Position numbers and translations under genes: made by a program. A DNA stretch of 64,000 bases from Flavobacteriales bacterium (GTDB taxonomy: Bacteria > Bacteroidota > Bacteroidia > Flavobacteriales > Flavobacteriaceae): contig JADHRQ010000004.1 in the NCBI GenBank assembly GCA_016777325.1, forward strand, positions 1 to 64,000, read 5' to 3'. Positions 16,384-25,693 of this stretch are shown piece by piece. The stretch's first letter is position 1. Every line of letters begins with the position of its first letter. The notes under the pieces were generated by a model, which saw nothing but the letters and a program-made list of their open reading frames with translations, had not been told where the DNA came from and ran no database searches.

Positions 16384-17994
16384 TTAATCAGTGATATTAA
16401 AACCAGGCCCTTTAATAAATCTGCCTGGATATTTTCCAGTATGGTTACTATCTGAAATGACTTGTACTCCATTAACAAAAACTTGCTCAACTCCAATTGC
16501 AAATTGAAGAGGTTCTTCAAAAGTTGCTTTATCATTGATTATTTGAGGATCAAAAATTACAACATCTGCAAAGTAACCAGGCCTTAAATAACCTCTCTTA
16601 CTTATACCAAGATTATCAGCTGGAAAACCAGAAAGTCTTCTAATAGCTTCCTCCATTGAAATTAATTTTTCATCCCTGACGTATTTACCAAGTACTCTAG
16701 CAAAGCTTCCAAAAGCTCGAGGGTGTGTTATAAAATCTTTTGAAATATCAGAATAAGATCCAGCATCAGAGTCAAAAGAAACCCATGGTAACATAATTTT
16801 TTTCCTAACATTTTCTTCAGACATACTAAAGTATATACACTGAATTCTACTACCATCTTCAATTATTAAATTTACTATAGCTTCTTCAGGAGATTCACCT
16901 CTTAATTCCGCTGCTTCCGCAATATTCATACCGCGATATTTATTTGACATAGATTGCTTATTGAATCCAACCATTAAAATATCTTCTGGTGGCTGTTCAG
17001 AAAGTTCCTTTCGTATATCTTTAAAAAGTCTTTCCCTTATCTCAGGCTTCTTCATACGATTAATCCAAGCTTGTGTTCCACCTTCTTGAACCCAAGTAGG
17101 TATAACACCTGTTAAACCTGTTGATGAAGCAGGATATGTGTACATGTCAGCAGTTATTTTTAAACCTTTATCTCTAGCTTTTTCAACTTTATCAATAACA
17201 GAGTCTAATAAATGCCAATTGGGTTTTCTAGATGATTTTAGATGATATATTTCAGCGGGAATATTAGCTCTTTCAGCAATTTCAAGTAATTCATCAACAG
17301 CCTCTAAAACTCTAAAGTCTTCATTTCTCATGTGAGAAATATACCTTCCACCGTAAGATGATGCAATCTTAGATAACTCAACAAGCTCATCGGTATCTGC
17401 ATAATCACCAGGAGCATAAATTAGTGAAGAACCAATTCCAATTGCACCTTGCATCATAGCAAGTTTAACAATATTTCTCATTGATTCCATCTCACTAGAA
17501 GATGCTTTTCTATTAGCATATCCAATTTCTTGAATCCTAACTGTTGCAGCTCCAAGGTATGATGCAATATTTGTTGAAACACCACTAGATTCCAATTTTT
17601 CCATTGCTTCTCCAAAAGAAACATAATTATTACTCCCTATTGAACCTCGAGGTCCAGGAGAAGTACCTTCACCAAATACTTCCAAAGTAACCCCTTGTTT
17701 CAAGTCACTTAATGATCTACCATCTTGCATCAAAGTATTATAGCCCCAACTGAGCATATTAATAAATCCTGGAGAGACTACTTTACCTGTAGCATCAATT
17801 GTTTGGTTAGCTATAAAATTCTTTTTTTTCCCTACATAAAAAATTGTATCATTTTTTATAGCAACATTCCCAATATATTCATTCATTCCACTTCCATCAT
17901 GAATAGAACCTCCAGATATTAAGACATCAACAGCAATTGGTTCACTATCACATGATGCAGTAAATAATAGAAATCCTAAAAGTATTTTTTTCAT
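16384..17994 (-). CDS. D-aminoacylase-like amidohydrolase, lipoprotein, HxH motif missing
   Basis: A 536-aa member of the amidohydrolase superfamily closest to N-acyl-D-amino-acid deacylases. The lipobox TASC (Cys15) makes it a periplasmic lipoprotein. Conserved parts are ISHMRNE, the EIYHLKSS segment, DMYTYPASSTGL, FDSDAGSYSD and the C-terminal RRLSGFPADNLGISKRGYL...ADVVIFDP. The usual first metal motif after PGFID (an HxH) is replaced by NMLSWG (79-84), and Glu109 stands where D-aminoacylases have their zinc-bridging Cys. The enzyme may use a single metal or another substrate. It overlaps the phosphatase gene by 4 bases. Confidence 0.85.
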   Translation of the reverse strand: MKKILLGFLLFTASCDSEPIAVDVLISGGSIHDGSGMNEYIGNVAIKNDTIFYVGKKKNFIANQTIDATGKVVSPGFINMLSWGYNTLMQDGRSLSDLKQGVTLEVFGEGTSPGPRGSIGSNNYVSFGEAMEKLESSGVSTNIASYLGAATVRIQEIGYANRKASSSEMESMRNIVKLAMMQGAIGIGSSLIYAPGDYADTDELVELSKIASSYGGRYISHMRNEDFRVLEAVDELLEIAERANIPAEIYHLKSSRKPNWHLLDSVIDKVEKARDKGLKITADMYTYPASSTGLTGVIPTWVQEGGTQAWINRMKKPEIRERLFKDIRKELSEQPPEDILMVGFNKQSMSNKYRGMNIAEAAELRGESPEEAIVNLIIEDGSRIQCIYFSMSEENVRKKIMLPWVSFDSDAGSYSDISKDFITHPRAFGSFARVLGKYVRDEKLISMEEAIRRLSGFPADNLGISKRGYLRPGYFADVVIFDPQIINDKATFEEPLQFAIGVEQVFVNGVQVISDSNHTGKYPGRFIKGPGFNITD

Positions 17995-19043
17995 TTTTTT
18001 ATGATTGCTTCTAATTTATCAAAAATTTCAGTATTATCATAAACTCCTTTGAAAAGTGATGAGTAAGGACCTAAACTAAAAATTGGAACCATTGTAGCTG
18101 TATGATCCTCTGAAATATATTTAATTTCTACTAATGACTCTTCACGATTACCATCAACAATAGCAACACCACCTGTTTCATGATCAGCTGTTATTACTAC
18201 CAGAGTGTTTTTATCTTTATCAGCAAAATTAAAAACTGTCTCGATAGTTCTGTCAAATTCTAACATTTCGCTAATCAGATGTTCAGAATCATTATCATGA
18301 CCACCCCAATCAATCTGTGAACCTTCAACTAGGAGAAAAAACGGTTTCCCGAAGCTCTTTAGCTTTTGAATAGTTATATGAGCTATATCTTCAAGCGATG
18401 GCTCTCTCCCTTCATTTTTTCCAATAGGTTCATCATAATAAGTTAAATATCCAATTTTGTTTGAATTGATATTTTTATAACTTTCTAAACTATTAGCGAA
18501 AAAATAATCATCCATTTCATTGATTAAATTTCTTCCATCAAGCCTATCATTAAAATATTTTTCACCCCCACCGACAAAAAAATTAATATTGCTTTTAGAG
18601 AGTTGACTTGCAATTTCATCATATTGATATCTACTTTTTACTTTTGAATAATATGATGCAGGCGTAGCGTGAACAATTGTAGATGTAGCAATAATAGCTG
18701 TCATATATCCTCTATCTCTGCAAATTTCAAGAATAGACTTTACTGAACTTAAACTTCCGTCCAAACCAACCGTCCTGTTATAAGTTTTAACACCTGAGGA
18801 CATTGCTGTTCCAGATGCAGCAGAGTCAGTAACTAAATTGTCCAATGAATGAGTTTTTAATAGACCTACATATTCAGTTCTTTCAAGTGAAGTATAATTG
18901 TTATTTGAGTACATCCCAGATGAGATAGCTGAAAGTCCCATTCCATCTCCGATCATCATTATAATATTTGGAGGTTTTGTGTCTTGTCCAAAAATATTTA
19001 CATATGAGCTTAAAATTAAAAATAGGATGAGTTTTTTTAACAT
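17991..19043 (-). CDS. Alkaline phosphatase, exported
   Basis: A periplasmic or secreted phosphomonoesterase of the PhoA type (350 aa, shorter than E. coli PhoA). A signal peptide (residues 1-19, ending NIFGQ) precedes the metal-binding IIMMIGDGMG with Asp33. The nucleophile is Ser74 in VTDSAASGTAMSSGVK. Later ligands are in VEGSQIDWGGHDND and VVITADHETGG, and the final His in EDHTATMVP. It likely releases phosphate from organic phosphorus in seawater. It sits 29 bases after waaA and overlaps the amidohydrolase gene by 4 bases. No Pho-type regulatory site was recognised. Confidence 0.94.
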   Translation of the reverse strand: MLKKLILFLILSSYVNIFGQDTKPPNIIMMIGDGMGLSAISSGMYSNNNYTSLERTEYVGLLKTHSLDNLVTDSAASGTAMSSGVKTYNRTVGLDGSLSSVKSILEICRDRGYMTAIIATSTIVHATPASYYSKVKSRYQYDEIASQLSKSNINFFVGGGEKYFNDRLDGRNLINEMDDYFFANSLESYKNINSNKIGYLTYYDEPIGKNEGREPSLEDIAHITIQKLKSFGKPFFLLVEGSQIDWGGHDNDSEHLISEMLEFDRTIETVFNFADKDKNTLVVITADHETGGVAIVDGNREESLVEIKYISEDHTATMVPIFSLGPYSSLFKGVYDNTEIFDKLEAIIKK

Positions 19044-19072
19044 TTTATAAATTTAATTCTATAAATTAACTA

Positions 19073-20302
19073 TTATAAATTTTTTGAAAGAGAATTTATA
19101 ATTTTTGAATTTTTTTTCACGCTTTTTAAGATGTAATTGAAATTTATTTTACCAGATTTATTTCTTAACGCAGAATCATCTAACATAGAAAACACTTTAG
19201 AAAACTCATCAGAATCTTTTACAGAATAAACTCCGCCAAGTTTTAACAATTCTTCTGCTTCAGTAAAACCTTTATAATTTTTACCAATAATTACAGGACA
19301 TGAAAAAACTGCAGCTTCCAATATATTGTGAAGACCATTGTTTGACATTCCTCCACCAATATATGAGACATATCCATATTTGTATATATGTTTTAAACTT
19401 CCGATAGAATCAATTATTAATATTTTTTTATTAAAATCACCTTTAGAATTTAAGCATGAAAATTTAACAGCATTATTTCCATATAAATTTTCTAATTTTT
19501 TTATGAAATTAGAAGTAATATCATGTGGAGCAATTATAGATTTAGTTTTATTTTCTAGAACAACTTTATTAATTATATTAATATCTTTTTCCCATACACT
19601 TCCAGCTATGAGGCATTTTTTATTATCAATGAATTTTTCAATTTTTTCAATGCTCTTATTCTCCTCAAGTGTCTTAATAACTGATGAAAATCTTGAATCT
19701 CCTGAGATGCTAATATTTTTTAAAGAGTAGTTTTCTAAAATATTTTTTGAATCAATATCTTGGACATAAAAGTAATTTATGTTTCTTAGCTTTTCCAAAA
19801 ACCATATACCGTAAAATTTGAAATAAAATTGAGATTTATAAAACTTTGATGATACAGAATAAATTAAAGAATTATTTTGTTTTAAGTAAAATAAATAATT
19901 AGACCAAATATCATTCTTTATAAAAACAGCAACTTTTGGATTTACAATTTTTATAAACTTTTTTGCATTCGCAGATAGATCAATTGGAAGGTAAACCATA
20001 GAATCAGCAAACATATAATCTTTTGAATTTTCTAATCCAGATGGGGAAAAAAATGTTATGATAATTTTAAGATCATCTATTTTTGATTTTAAAGACTCAA
20101 TTATGGGTTTTGCTATTTCAAATTCTCCCAGTGATGCAACATGAAACCAAATATTCTTATCTGAAGGATTTACTTCTTCTCTAAGTATTTTTAACGCATT
20201 TCTTCTTCCTTCAAAAAATAAATTTGTTTTAGATGAGAATATTCTTAAAGGTTGAGCTGACAAATAAGCCAGTATTATAAATATTTCATAAATATATTTC
20301 AC
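19073..20302 (-). CDS. waaA: 3-deoxy-D-manno-octulosonic acid transferase
   Basis: Adds Kdo to the lipid A precursor at the cytoplasmic face of the inner membrane, a GT30 glycosyltransferase. The N-terminal membrane-associated helix is followed by WFHVASLGEFEIAKPII, a family hallmark containing the catalytic Glu. Later come IITFFSPSGLENSKDY and, in the C-terminal Rossmann half, SYIGGGMSNNGLHNILEAA and PVIIGKNYKGFTEAEELLKLGG. The length of 409 aa is normal. It starts with GTG at 20302. A + strand gene starts 42 bases away, so both promoters share a very short divergent region. Confidence 0.95.
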   Translation of the reverse strand: MKYIYEIFIILAYLSAQPLRIFSSKTNLFFEGRRNALKILREEVNPSDKNIWFHVASLGEFEIAKPIIESLKSKIDDLKIIITFFSPSGLENSKDYMFADSMVYLPIDLSANAKKFIKIVNPKVAVFIKNDIWSNYLFYLKQNNSLIYSVSSKFYKSQFYFKFYGIWFLEKLRNINYFYVQDIDSKNILENYSLKNISISGDSRFSSVIKTLEENKSIEKIEKFIDNKKCLIAGSVWEKDINIINKVVLENKTKSIIAPHDITSNFIKKLENLYGNNAVKFSCLNSKGDFNKKILIIDSIGSLKHIYKYGYVSYIGGGMSNNGLHNILEAAVFSCPVIIGKNYKGFTEAEELLKLGGVYSVKDSDEFSKVFSMLDDSALRNKSGKINFNYILKSVKKNSKIINSLSKNL

Positions 20303-20315
20303 TAAATACTTTTTC

Positions 20316-20337
20316 CAAAAATACTTTTTTAATTTTG
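20316..20337. promoter_or_regulatory. Divergent -7 elements for waaA and the DegT aminotransferase
   Basis: Within 41 bases between two divergent starts there are exact TAnnTTTG matches on both strands: TATTTTTG on minus at 20323-20316 and TAATTTTG on plus at 20330-20337. The plus element ends six bases before the ATG at 20344. Neither has a TTG at the -33 distance, so each is supported by one element only. Confidence 0.4.
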
Positions 20338-20343
20338 TTTTAG

Positions 20344-21474
20344 ATGAAAAAAATAAATATGGTTGACCTAAATGGTCAATACCGAAAGATAAGATGGCAA
20401 GTAAATAGAGAGATAAAAAAAGTAATTAATTCGTCATCATTCATAAATGGACCAATTGTAAAAGATTTTCAAAATAATTTACAGGAATATTTAAATGTAA
20501 GACATGTTATACCATGTGCTAATGGAACAGATGCTCTTCAAATTGCTCTTATGGCTCTTAATTTAAAAAGAGGTGATGAGATTATCACTACAAACTTTTC
20601 TTTTGCCTCAACAATAGAGGTCATTCTTTTACTTGGTCTCAAACCAGTTGTTGTTGATATTGATCCAAAAACTTTTAATATAAATCCAAGTTTAATACAA
20701 GACAAAATTACTGAAAGAACAAAAGCTATAATTCCTGTCCATTTATTTGGGCAATCATGTAGAATGGAAGAAATATTGGAAATTGCTAATAAAAATAATC
20801 TTCAAGTAATTGAGGATAATGCTCAGGCATTAGGTTCTACTTATAAATTTTCAAATTCTCAAAAGCAAATGTCTGGAACAATTGGAGATATTGCAACAAC
20901 ATCTTTTTTTCCATCAAAAAACCTCGGATGCTATGGAGATGGTGGTGCTATATTTACAAATTCAGATAGTCTAGCATACAAAATGAGAGGTATTGTTAAT
21001 CACGGAATGTATGAAAGGTATTATCATGATGAAATTGGGGTAAACTCACGATTAGATTCAATTCAAGCAGCAATATTAAATGTCAAACTTAAATATTTAG
21101 ATAAGTATAATAAAAGAAGACAGGAAGCAGCAAGTCTGTATAATAATAGTTTTGATAGAATTGATGAAATTGAAGTGCCGTTTGTTGAATCAGATATTGA
21201 TTCTCATGTATATCACCAATACACATTAAAAATTCAAAATGGAAAGAGAGATGAATTGGCAGACCATTTACAAAAAAATAATGTTCCATTTGGAATCTAC
21301 TATCCTCTTGGTTTTCATGAGCAAAAAGCATACAAACAAGAATTTATTTCCGATAATGACTTTCCCGAAACGAATAAAGTAAAGGATCAGGTTATTTCTT
21401 TGCCAATGCATACTGAGCTAACAAAAAAGCAGATTAATTTTATAACAAATACAATTACTAGTTTTTTTGAATAA
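20344..21474 (+). CDS. DegT/DnrJ/EryC1/StrS family sugar aminotransferase
   Basis: A PLP enzyme that aminates a keto group on a nucleotide-linked sugar, making an amino sugar for surface glycans. The fold signatures are CANGTDALQIAL (58-69), IPVHLFGQSC (130-139), VIEDNAQALG (155-164) and SFFPSKNLGCYGDGG, with PLP-binding Lys192. The closest branch appears to be WbpE/FdtB-like. The length of 376 aa is complete. The neighbouring divergent waaA also serves lipopolysaccharide, which fits a role in O-antigen or exopolysaccharide amino sugar synthesis. The substrate cannot be determined, as no sugar dehydratase or oxidase lies nearby. Confidence 0.9.
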   Translation: MKKINMVDLNGQYRKIRWQVNREIKKVINSSSFINGPIVKDFQNNLQEYLNVRHVIPCANGTDALQIALMALNLKRGDEIITTNFSFASTIEVILLLGLKPVVVDIDPKTFNINPSLIQDKITERTKAIIPVHLFGQSCRMEEILEIANKNNLQVIEDNAQALGSTYKFSNSQKQMSGTIGDIATTSFFPSKNLGCYGDGGAIFTNSDSLAYKMRGIVNHGMYERYYHDEIGVNSRLDSIQAAILNVKLKYLDKYNKRRQEAASLYNNSFDRIDEIEVPFVESDIDSHVYHQYTLKIQNGKRDELADHLQKNNVPFGIYYPLGFHEQKAYKQEFISDNDFPETNKVKDQVISLPMHTELTKKQINFITNTITSFFE

Positions 21475-21509
21475 TTATTCATTTAAGTTACTTTAGTAAA
21501 AAACTATAC

Positions 21510-22781
21510 ATGAGAATAATACTTTTACTACTATCTGTATTGACTGTTTCAGCTCAGGACATATATATACATGCTGGAAAAATTTATGATACTAACTCCG
21601 GAAAACTAAGTTCAAAAAAAACTATTATAATTTCAGATAATAAAATCAAATCAATAGAAAATGGATATAAAGAAGCAAGTGACGTTGATATAAAGATATA
21701 CGACTTAAAATCTAAAGTTGTAATGCCTGGATTGATTGATTTTCACGTTCATATTGAGGGAGAGTCTGGAGGCCCTGAGAGGTATATTAGTAGATTTCAA
21801 GATAACAAAGCAGATGTTGCTTTTAAATCTTCAGTTATTGCAAAGAAGACTCTTATGGCAGGCTTTACAACAGTTCGAGATGTTGGTGGGTCTGGTGTAA
21901 ATATCTCACTTAGAAATGCTATTAATAGTGGAGTTGTTCCTGGCCCTAGAATTTTTACATCTGGAAAAACAATTGCTACTACTGGTGGTCATGGTGACAG
22001 AACAAACGGTCTTAGAGATGATTTTGTTGATGACCCAGGACCTGAGCAGGGAGTTGTAAATTCTATTGCAGATGCTAGAAAAGCTGTTAGATACAGATAT
22101 AAGAATGGAGCCGATTTAATTAAAATTACTGCAACAGGAGGAGTAATGAGTTTAGCTAAAAATGGACAAAACCCTCAATTTACTGAAGAAGTAATAAGAG
22201 AAATTGTTAAAACCGCAGATGACTATGGTATGCATGTTGCAGCTCATGCTCATGGAGACGAAGGTATGTTTAGAGCTGTAAATGCAGGTGTTACTACTAT
22301 TGAACATGGATCAATTATGGCAGATAGAACAATGAGACTTATGAAAGAAAAACAAACTTATTTAGTCCCAACTATAAGTGCTGGTGAACATGTTGCTAAA
22401 ATGGCCAGAATTCCAGGTTATTATCCGGAGATTATCATTCCAAAAGCTATTGAAGTTGGTGTTCAAAATAAAGCAACAACAAAAAAAGCTTTTCAAATGG
22501 GAGTACCTATTGCCTTTGGAACAGACGCAGGAGTTTATCCTCACGGAGATAATGCAGGGGAATTTTTGTACATGGATGAGATAGGAATACCAGCAGAATA
22601 CTCAATTAAATCTGCAACTATTACAAATGCAAAACTTTTAAATATGGAAAATATGCTTGGTCAGATAAAGAAAGGGTTTTATGCAGATATAATAGCTGTA
22701 CATAAAAGTCCTACTGATGATATATCTACTCTAAAAGATGTGATTTTTGTAATGAAAAATGGTAAGGTTTATAAAAATTAA
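21510..22781 (+). CDS. Exported amidohydrolase (metal-dependent, imidazolonepropionase-like)
   Basis: A 423-aa amidohydrolase with signal peptide (residues 1-16, ending TVSAQ), so it acts outside the cytoplasm. All metal ligands of the superfamily are present: HVH in DFHVHIEGE (His79, His81), the carbamylated Lys in LIKITATGGVMS, His in AAHAHGDEGM, His in IEHGS, and Asp in GTDAGVYPHGDN. This branch includes prolidase-like and Xaa-Arg dipeptidases that remove C-terminal residues from dipeptides, so peptide scavenging is plausible. Substrate specificity cannot be read directly. It is convergent with fabD; the stops overlap. Confidence 0.9.
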   Translation: MRIILLLLSVLTVSAQDIYIHAGKIYDTNSGKLSSKKTIIISDNKIKSIENGYKEASDVDIKIYDLKSKVVMPGLIDFHVHIEGESGGPERYISRFQDNKADVAFKSSVIAKKTLMAGFTTVRDVGGSGVNISLRNAINSGVVPGPRIFTSGKTIATTGGHGDRTNGLRDDFVDDPGPEQGVVNSIADARKAVRYRYKNGADLIKITATGGVMSLAKNGQNPQFTEEVIREIVKTADDYGMHVAAHAHGDEGMFRAVNAGVTTIEHGSIMADRTMRLMKEKQTYLVPTISAGEHVAKMARIPGYYPEIIIPKAIEVGVQNKATTKKAFQMGVPIAFGTDAGVYPHGDNAGEFLYMDEIGIPAEYSIKSATITNAKLLNMENMLGQIKKGFYADIIAVHKSPTDDISTLKDVIFVMKNGKVYKN

Positions 22782-23650
22782 ATCTTATCTACTAATACTT
22801 GATTATCAATTTTTTTTATTAAACCTTGAAGAATATTGCCAGGACCAACCTCATAGAATTCTTTAACACCATCATTTACCATTTTATTTACACTTTGAGT
22901 CCAGAGAACAGCGCCTGTTAATTGGCTTAGAAGGTTTGATTTTATTATAGATGGGTTAGTTACTGCACTTGCTGTAAAATTTTGATAAACAGGAAAGTTA
23001 GGAGTTTTAAACTCAGTTTTTTCAATACCCTTTTTTAACTCATCTGCTGCAGAGCTCATTAAGTCAGAATGAAAAGCACCGCTAACAGGAAGAACTAATG
23101 CTCTTCTTGCTCCTCTTACCTTAAGTAATTCACAAGCTTTATTAACTGCATTCACTTCTCCTGAAATAACTAATTGACCTGGACAGTTATAGTTTGCAGG
23201 GTTAACAACACCCTCAATTTCATTACATACAGATTCAACAATATTATCTTCTAAACCAAGTATAGCAGCCATAGTTCCATTGGTTTCTTGACATGCTTTT
23301 TGCATTGCGTTAGCTCTTATAGAAACTAACTTAAGTCCGTCTTCAAAGCTTATCGATTTGGATGCAACAAGAGCAGAAAATTCACCAAGTGAATGACCCG
23401 CACATACATCAGGTTTAAATTTATTAGATGTTAATGCTGATATTACAGAATGAATAAATATAGCAGGTTGAGTAACCTTCGTTTGTAATAAATCTTCACT
23501 AGAACCTTCAAACATTAACTCTGTTATGTTAAAATTTAAAATTTCATTTGCTTTTTTAAAAAGATCTCTAGACTCTGAGATCTCATTAAATATTTCTTTA
23601 CCCATACCAGGTTTTTGAGAACCTTGACCAGGAAAAATATATGCCTTCAT
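22778..23650 (-). CDS. fabD: Malonyl-CoA:ACP transacylase
   Basis: Transfers malonyl groups from CoA to acyl carrier protein to supply fatty acid elongation. The N terminus IFPGQGSQKPGMGKE is diagnostic. Ser87 in GHSLGE is the nucleophile and His194 in GAFHSDLM its catalytic partner. The length of 290 aa is normal. The gene is last in the run bfn-thyA-folA-fabD (2-base gap after folA), an arrangement seen in related bacteria, but no other fab gene is near. Confidence 0.96.
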   Translation of the reverse strand: MKAYIFPGQGSQKPGMGKEIFNEISESRDLFKKANEILNFNITELMFEGSSEDLLQTKVTQPAIFIHSVISALTSNKFKPDVCAGHSLGEFSALVASKSISFEDGLKLVSIRANAMQKACQETNGTMAAILGLEDNIVESVCNEIEGVVNPANYNCPGQLVISGEVNAVNKACELLKVRGARRALVLPVSGAFHSDLMSSAADELKKGIEKTEFKTPNFPVYQNFTASAVTNPSIIKSNLLSQLTGAVLWTQSVNKMVNDGVKEFYEVGPGNILQGLIKKIDNQVLVDKI

Positions 23651-23652
23651 AG

Positions 23653-24147
23653 TTATTTCTTTATAAAAGTTAAAAAGGAATATTTAATTTCTTCATTATC
23701 CTTAAATTCATATGTTTCTTCACCAACCAATTTAAATTTATCAAGAGGAATATCAGGAAAATATGCATCTCCTTGATAATCCTTATAAATTCTTGTTAAT
23801 TCAATCTTATCTACAATATTTATAGTTTGAGAGTATATTTCACCACCTCCAATTACAAATGGTTGAGAATCATTTTTGCAATGACTTATTGCATCTTCAA
23901 TACTTTTACAAACTATTACTCCATCATGATGATACTCAGCATTTCTAGTAACTATAATATTTGTTCTATTTGGAAGAGGATTAGGAAGTGATTCAAAGGT
24001 CTTTCGACCCATTATAACTGAGTGACCTTGAGTCAATGCCTTAAACCTTTTCAAGTCTCTTGGAATATTCCATACAAGCTTATTATCCAGTCCAATAATA
24101 TTATTACTTGATGCTGCAGCAATTATAGTAAGTTCATTTTTTATCAT
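23653..24147 (-). CDS. folA: Dihydrofolate reductase
   Basis: Reduces dihydrofolate with NADPH, regenerating tetrahydrofolate consumed by thymidylate synthase, encoded directly upstream. Recognisable parts are IIAAASSNNIIGLDNKLVWNIP (active-site Met20-loop region with the Trp), DLKRFKALTQGHSVIMGRKTFESLP, and FVIGGGEIYSQT. The length of 164 aa is standard. It lies 4 bases after thyA and 2 before fabD on the same strand. Confidence 0.96.
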   Translation of the reverse strand: MIKNELTIIAAASSNNIIGLDNKLVWNIPRDLKRFKALTQGHSVIMGRKTFESLPNPLPNRTNIIVTRNAEYHHDGVIVCKSIEDAISHCKNDSQPFVIGGGEIYSQTINIVDKIELTRIYKDYQGDAYFPDIPLDKFKLVGEETYEFKDNEEIKYSFLTFIKK

Positions 24148-24151
24148 TTTT

Positions 24152-24976
24152 CTAAACTGAAATTTTTCCTTTAATTGGTGGATGAGAATTATAATTCACT
24201 ATTTCTATATCATCAAACTTGAAGTCTTCAATATTTTTAATCGCTTTATTAAGTTTTAATATAGGAAGAGGCAAAGGTTCTCTTGATAGCTGCAGATTAA
24301 CTTGCTCAAGATGATTAAGATATATATGTGTATCTCCAAATGTATGAATGAAATCACCTACTTCATAACCACATACTTGAGCAATCATATGAGTTAAAAG
24401 AGAATAAGATGCAATATTAAATGGAACACCAAGAAATACATCTGCACTTCTTTGATACATCTGACAAGATAATTTATTATCTGCAACATAAAATTGAAAA
24501 AAGGCATGACAAGGAGGTAATGCGGCTTTACCATCTTTTACATTATCACTAAATGACTTTTTGCTGTCAGGAATTATATTTGGGTTCCAGGCAGTAACGA
24601 TCATTCTCCTGCTTGAAGGGTTAGTCTTAAGAGAGTTAATGACATCTTTGAGCTGGTCTATACCATCACTATTCCAATTTCTCCATTGGTGACCATAAAT
24701 AGGACCTAGATCACCATTACTATCTGCCCATTCATCCCAAATTGTTACTCCATTTTCTTTTAAGTACTTAATATTTGTTTCACCATTGATAAACCAAATT
24801 AGCTCATGAATTATTGATCTTAAGTGCAATTTTTTTGTTGTTACAAGAGGAAATCCGTTTTTTAGATTGAATCTCATTTGATGACCGAAAACACTTATAG
24901 TACCAGTACCTGTTCTATCTTTTTTTTCAACTCCATTATCATTTATATGTTTAAGTAAATCTAAATATTGCTTCAT
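24152..24976 (-). CDS. thyA: Thymidylate synthase
   Basis: Methylates dUMP to dTMP using methylenetetrahydrofolate. The catalytic Cys156 is in [12 protein letters not shown]. The folate and dUMP sites are shown by [41 protein letters not shown] and the C-terminal [10 protein letters not shown]. The length of 274 aa matches the short bacterial form. It overlaps the bfn gene by 4 bases (ATGA) and precedes folA by 4 bases, forming a functional pair. Confidence 0.97.
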   Translation of the reverse strand: MKQYLDLLKHINDNGVEKKDRTGTGTISVFGHQMRFNLKNGFPLVTTKKLHLRSIIHELIWFINGETNIKYLKENGVTIWDEWADSNGDLGPIYGHQWRNWNSDGIDQLKDVINSLKTNPSSRRMIVTAWNPNIIPDSKKSFSDNVKDGKAALPPCHAFFQFYVADNKLSCQMYQRSADVFLGVPFNIASYSLLTHMIAQVCGYEVGDFIHTFGDTHIYLNHLEQVNLQLSREPLPLPILKLNKAIKNIEDFKFDDIEIVNYNSHPPIKGKISV

Positions 24977-25590
24977 TTTATACTTTTTCTAATATTTAAT
25001 TCATCTCTTAATTTTGCCGCCATTTCGTAATCTTCATTTTGAATACTTTTTTCAAGCAACTTCTTAATCTTGTTTGAAGATATCTTTTTTATATCCTTTG
25101 GGTCATTGATTGTCTTATTAGATGTATCAGTTTTAAAAAAGCTATCGTCAATAAGATTAATTTCTTCTGAATATTTTTCATTATCATCAAACCCAGCTTC
25201 ATCTAAGATGCCCTTTTCAACAAAAATTGGAGCATCAAATCTAAGAGATAACGCAATAGCATCTGAAGTCCTAGAATCAATTTTAATTATTTCATCATCT
25301 TTTTCACATACTAGGTTTGAGAAAAATACACCATCAACTAATTTATGAATCAAAATATGATTGATTTTTATATCAAACTTATCCGCAAATCCTTTAAATA
25401 ATTCATGAGTTAATGGTCTAGATGTCTTGATTTTTTTTTCAAGTGCTATAGCTATGGCCTGAGCTTCAAATCCTCCAATAACAATTGGTAATTTTTTATT
25501 TCCATTTATTTCATCAAGAATTAGAGCAAAGGCTCCAGAAGTATTATCGCTGTATGATATTCCTTGAATTTTTAATTCTATCAATTCCAT
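24973..25590 (-). CDS. Bifunctional nuclease (BFN/DUF151) family protein with UVR motif
   Basis: The N-terminal part (residues 1-130 from the ATG at 25590) is a BFN domain: [47 protein letters not shown] and [19 protein letters not shown]. The C-terminal 35 residues form a UvrB/UvrC interaction motif ([21 protein letters not shown]), with a low-complexity linker between. BFN proteins have reported nuclease activity in plants and are linked to stress and DNA repair; the bacterial role is unclear. A GTG at 25608 could add six residues, but family alignment favours the ATG. Confidence 0.88.
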   Translation of the reverse strand: MELIELKIQGISYSDNTSGAFALILDEINGNKKLPIVIGGFEAQAIAIALEKKIKTSRPLTHELFKGFADKFDIKINHILIHKLVDGVFFSNLVCEKDDEIIKIDSRTSDAIALSLRFDAPIFVEKGILDEAGFDDNEKYSEEINLIDDSFFKTDTSNKTINDPKDIKKISSNKIKKLLEKSIQNEDYEMAAKLRDELNIRKSIK

Positions 25591-25693
25591 ATAAAAATAT
25601 GATTGCACAAATTAATTAAATAAAATTTAAATCTCATTAGAGCAGAATAGGAAATATTTTTTTTATGATTAAATTCGCATAAAATTAATATCT

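Noticed and set aside
25591-25693. Intergenic region between bfn and pdhB, searched for a riboswitch or small RNA
   Set aside because: AT-rich without a stable hairpin or conserved motif; only an imperfect -7 before pdhB.
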